DNA from: CAYONM01 sp964405325
GTDB lineage: Bacteria > Planctomycetota > UBA11346
DNA: 7,614 nt
Reading direction: 5' to 3'
NCBI GenBank assembly: GCA_964405325.1
Contig: CAYONM010000179.1
Coordinates: forward strand, 1 to 7,614
Both the position numbers and the translations under genes were made by a program. How positions within the stretch are numbered: position 1 is the first letter of the stretch; the number at the start of each line of letters is the position of its first letter. The notes below the pieces were generated by a model. The model saw only the letters and a program-made list of their open reading frames with translations, did not search any database and was not told where the DNA came from. Of this stretch, positions 5,594 through 7,614 are shown one piece after another.

Positions 5594-7060
5594 ATGTTCG
5601 AAGCCATCTCCGAACGCTTCACCGGCATTTTCGACAAGCTGCGCTACGGCGGTCAGCTGAGCGAAGAGAATGTCCAGGAAGGTCTGCGCGAGGTTCGCCG
5701 CGCACTGCTGGAAGCGGACGTCAACGTTCAGGTGGTTCGTGAGTTTCTGAAGCGGATCAGCGAAAAATCCGAAGGCATCACCCGCATCCAGGGCGTACAG
5801 CCGGGTCAGCAAGTCGTGCAGTTCGTGCACGATGAGCTGATCGCGCTGATGGGTGAGGCCGATACGGCTATTCCGTGGAATCCGTCCGGTCCGACGGTGA
5901 TCCTGATCGCTGGTCTGCAGGGCTCTGGCAAAACCACCACCTGTGCCAAGCTGGCCAAGCATCTGTTGGAGGAGGGTAAGAAACCCCTGCTGGTTGCCGC
6001 CGACCTGCAACGCCCTGCTGCCATCGACCAGTTGAAGATCCTGTCGGAACAGGTCGGGGTGCCGGCCTTCCATGAAAGCGGCCTTACTCCGCCAGAACTG
6101 TGCGGCAAGGCCGTGCGCATGGCTCCCGACCTCAATTGCGACGTCGTCATTCTCGATACCGCTGGTCGTCTGCATGTTGACGATGCGCTGATGGCCGAAG
6201 TGGCCGATGTCCACCGCAAAGCCTCCCCGCATCAGACCTACTTGGTTGTCGATGCCATGACCGGTCAGGATGCGGTCAACTCGGCCAAGTCCTTCGACGA
6301 GCGCTTGCCGCTGGATGGCGTCATCTTCACCAAGCTGGACGGTGATACTCGCGGTGGTGCCATCGTCAGTCTTCGGCATCTGCTTGGCAAGCCGATCAAG
6401 TTTGCCGGTATCGGCGAGAAGCTGGACGCCCTGCAGCCCTTCTATCCCGATCGCTATGCCCGTCGCATCTTGGGTATGGGTGACATTCTGTCCTTTGTTG
6501 AGAAGGCCCAGAGTGCCATCGACGAGAAGGAAGCGGCCAAGCTGGAGGAGAAGTTCCTCAAGAACAAGTTTGACCTTGAGGACTTTTCCAAGCAGCTGGC
6601 GACCATTCAGAAGATGGGCTCGATCAAGGACCTGCTGGGCTTGATTCCCGGTGTCGGCGCCAAATTCAAAGCGCTCAATGTCGACGAGAGCGTGTTCCGC
6701 CGCTACCAGGCCATGATCTCCTCGATGACCCAGGGTGAGCGGGCCAAGCCAGAAGCCATTGATATGAGCCGTCGTCGTCGCATTGCCAACGGTTCCGGCT
6801 CCAGCACCCATGAAGTCCAGAACCTGGTCAAGCAGTTCATGACCATGCGCAAGATGATGGGTAAATTTGGCGACATCCAGGACATGGCTGCCAAGTTGCC
6901 GCAGGAAACGGAGTTGGGCCCGGAACAGCTGGCCAACCCGCAGGCCTTCATGCCCAATCCCAATCGCTTGTTCCAGAAGCGCGAAGACAAGGATGCCATG
7001 AAAAAGCTGCGCGCTGCGCGCAAGAAGAAGCAGAGGATGAAAAAGAAATCCAAGCGCTGA
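5594..7060 (+). CDS. ffh: Signal recognition particle protein Ffh (SRP54 GTPase)
   Basis: The 488-residue product binds signal sequences of nascent membrane and secreted proteins and, with SRP RNA and FtsY, delivers ribosomes to the Sec translocon. Residues 1-85 are the helical N domain. The G domain carries the P-loop GLQGSGKT (107-114), DLQRPAA (137-143), DTAGR (188-192), the guanine-specificity TKLDGD (246-251) and GIGEKLDAL (272-280). The C-terminal M domain (about 325-430) has the SRP-RNA-binding SRRRRIANGSGSS motif (392-404) and methionine-rich helices such as KQFMTMRKMM. After it come a linker and a strongly basic tail (about 462-488, many Lys/Arg). Total length is somewhat above the usual 440-460. 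The start ATG 5594 has a GAAGG ribosome site and begins the conserved N domain. The usual rpsP-rimM-trmD neighbours do not follow; a tRNA gene does. Confidence 0.98.
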   Translation: MFEAISERFTGIFDKLRYGGQLSEENVQEGLREVRRALLEADVNVQVVREFLKRISEKSEGITRIQGVQPGQQVVQFVHDELIALMGEADTAIPWNPSGPTVILIAGLQGSGKTTTCAKLAKHLLEEGKKPLLVAADLQRPAAIDQLKILSEQVGVPAFHESGLTPPELCGKAVRMAPDLNCDVVILDTAGRLHVDDALMAEVADVHRKASPHQTYLVVDAMTGQDAVNSAKSFDERLPLDGVIFTKLDGDTRGGAIVSLRHLLGKPIKFAGIGEKLDALQPFYPDRYARRILGMGDILSFVEKAQSAIDEKEAAKLEEKFLKNKFDLEDFSKQLATIQKMGSIKDLLGLIPGVGAKFKALNVDESVFRRYQAMISSMTQGERAKPEAIDMSRRRRIANGSGSSTHEVQNLVKQFMTMRKMMGKFGDIQDMAAKLPQETELGPEQLANPQAFMPNPNRLFQKREDKDAMKKLRAARKKKQRMKKKSKR

Positions 7061-7149
7061 TTGCCTAGAAAAATGCCCTTGCAGCTCCGGTTCAGCCTTC
7101 TAGCATCCCGCCCCTCGCACGGGCACCAGCCCGGCGGAAAGCTGTCCGC

Positions 7150-7225
7150 GGCCTTGTAGCTCAGTTGGTAGAGCGGTGGACTGAAAATCCATGTGTCGGC
7201 AGTTCGAATCTGCCCGAGGCCACCA
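7150..7225 (+). tRNA. tRNA-Phe (anticodon GAA), CCA encoded
   Basis: A full 76-nt cloverleaf can be folded by hand. The acceptor stem GGCCTTG pairs with CGAGGCC (one G-T pair), the D stem is GCTC/GAGC, the anticodon stem GTGGA/TCCAT flanks loop CTGAAAA with anticodon GAA at 7183-7185, and the T stem GGCAG/CTGCC encloses TTCGAAT. The discriminator is A7222 and CCA (7223-7225) is in the DNA. The anticodon reads UUC/UUU, phenylalanine. It lies 89 bp downstream of ffh and is followed immediately by a terminator. Confidence 0.98.
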
Positions 7226-7257
7226 AAACACCCTCCGTTCAGTGCGGAGGGTGTTTT
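7225..7257 (+). terminator. Rho-independent terminator after tRNA-Phe
   Basis: AAAACACCCTCCG (7225-7237) pairs perfectly over 13 bp with CGGAGGGTGTTTT (7245-7257) around the 7-nt loop TTCAGTG. The descending arm ends in a T run, as expected for an intrinsic terminator. The first base of the ascending arm is the last A of the tRNA CCA end. Because the arm starts with AAAA, the hairpin could also terminate transcripts from the opposite direction. Confidence 0.93.
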
Positions 7258-7268
7258 CATTTACTGAT

Positions 7269-7429
7269 GGGCACCTCTAAAAACTCAGGCACTTCGCCAG
7301 ACTTGCGCTTTCCGGCCCTGCCTGCGTTGCTGGAACCTCGAAATAGCCCTGCTATTCTTTCGGCCCCAGCGCCTTGGCAGGACCAAAAATTGTCTGCGCC
7401 TGGCTCGACCTGAGTTTATAGAGGTGCCC
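7269..7429. mobile_element. MITE-like foldback element, 161 bp, TGAT target duplication
   Basis: The element starts GGGCACCTCTA and ends with its inverted copy TAGAGGTGCCC. The terminal repeats (7269-7289 and 7409-7429) match at 20 of 21 positions. Both sides are flanked by the direct repeat TGAT (7265-7268 and 7430-7433), as left by a transposase making 4-bp staggered cuts. The interior is an imperfect palindrome: CAGAC/GTCTG, CCTGCC (7317-7322) with GGCAGG (7376-7381), GCTGG/CCAGC, and a central hairpin AATAGC-CCT-GCTATT (7342-7356). It encodes no transposase, so it would be moved in trans by one recognising these ends. The strong fold could also form a hairpin in RNA. Confidence 0.82.
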
Positions 7430-7431
7430 TG

Positions 7432-7614
7432 ATGAAAATCCCCCTGATCGATCTCCAGCTTGGGCAACAGTTGCCGGGCGCGGTGCAGATAGCCCCGGCT
7501 TTGTTGTTTGCGTGTAACTACTCAGGCCCCACGGGGAGAAGTCTCTCGCAGAGGCGCAAAGGTTTGGCGAATCGGGCCAGGGTTTACTGCCTCAGTGCGT
7601 ATGCCTATCGCTGA
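7432..7614 (+). CDS. Short unrecognised ORF after the MITE (doubtful gene)
   Basis: A 60-codon frame runs from ATG 7432 to a TGA at the last base of the window. It begins MKIPLIDLQLGQQLPG; I recognise no family, domain, signal peptide or clear membrane segment. The last part is Arg/Ser/Tyr-rich and looks like translated non-coding DNA. The Shine-Dalgarno-like AGAGGTG comes from the end of the MITE, and the ATG spans the junction between the target duplication and the next base. The frame also runs over a CCCC-AC-GGGG hairpin (7527-7536) and a repeat-like string (7542-7562), which argue against a real protein. It may be a relic of a gene disrupted before or by the insertion. Confidence 0.2.
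   Translation: MKIPLIDLQLGQQLPGAVQIAPALLFACNYSGPTGRSLSQRRKGLANRARVYCLSAYAYR

Noticed and set aside
5561..6811. Long minus-strand open frame opposite ffh (416 codons)
   Set aside because: It lies wholly antisense to a secure ffh gene. Its Gly/Leu/His/Gln-rich composition is typical of the codon-mirrored frame and matches no family.
7079..7106. Possible tRNA promoter TTGCAG-16 bp-TAGCAT
   Set aside because: Only 3/6 and 4/6 matches to consensus; position is suitable for tRNA-Phe but the match is too weak to call.
7117..7133. CGGGC-ACCA-GCCCG hairpin after ffh as a terminator
   Set aside because: Stem is only 5 bp and is followed by GCGGAAAG rather than a T run.
1..7614. CRISPR array, toxin-antitoxin or phage defence genes
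   Set aside because: No regularly spaced direct repeats and no nuclease, toxin or phage-type proteins are seen in any well-supported gene.

Overview
The window is about 59% GC (judged by eye) and densely coding. It looks like the chromosome of a diderm-type or environmental bacterium. The phylum cannot be fixed from the sequence alone. Three features sit oddly in an ordinary proteobacterium: a long AIR synthase (PurM) of the kind I associate with Bacteroidota, an AmaP/Asp23-type membrane protein, and an Ffh with a lysine/arginine-rich C-terminal tail. A PVC-superphylum or similarly deep lineage is a reasonable but weak guess.

Left half, minus strand (4070 down to 1). Four genes read leftward as a likely operon: a purM-like AIR synthase (4070-2877); after a 45-bp gap, an unusual N-terminal-receiver histidine kinase (2831-1635); after a 10-bp gap, a stand-alone receiver protein (1624-1202); then, through a 4-bp ATGA overlap, a CheA-like Hpt kinase (1205 to beyond position 1). 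The last three contain two receivers, two phosphorylatable-histidine modules and at least one complete ATPase domain. They form a candidate multistep phosphorelay, here tied to a purine biosynthesis gene.

Centre. A 183-bp divergent region (4071-4253) separates this operon from the plus-strand genes. It contains a 15-bp perfect dyad and a sigma70-like promoter placed so close to the next start codon that the transcript may be leaderless.

Right half, plus strand. There is a two-TM AmaP/Asp23-like protein with a long disordered tail (4254-5390), the signal recognition particle GTPase ffh (5594-7060), and a complete tRNA-Phe(GAA) with encoded CCA (7150-7225). The tRNA is followed at once by a perfect 13-bp terminator hairpin. 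A 161-bp MITE-like foldback element with 20/21-matching terminal inverted repeats and a TGAT target duplication comes next (7269-7429). A short unrecognised ORF follows it to the end of the window; its Shine-Dalgarno-like sequence comes from the element and its start codon spans the target duplication.

No complete novel defence or mobile system is evident. The points most worth a second look are the signalling cassette joined to purM, the AmaP-like protein and the MITE.
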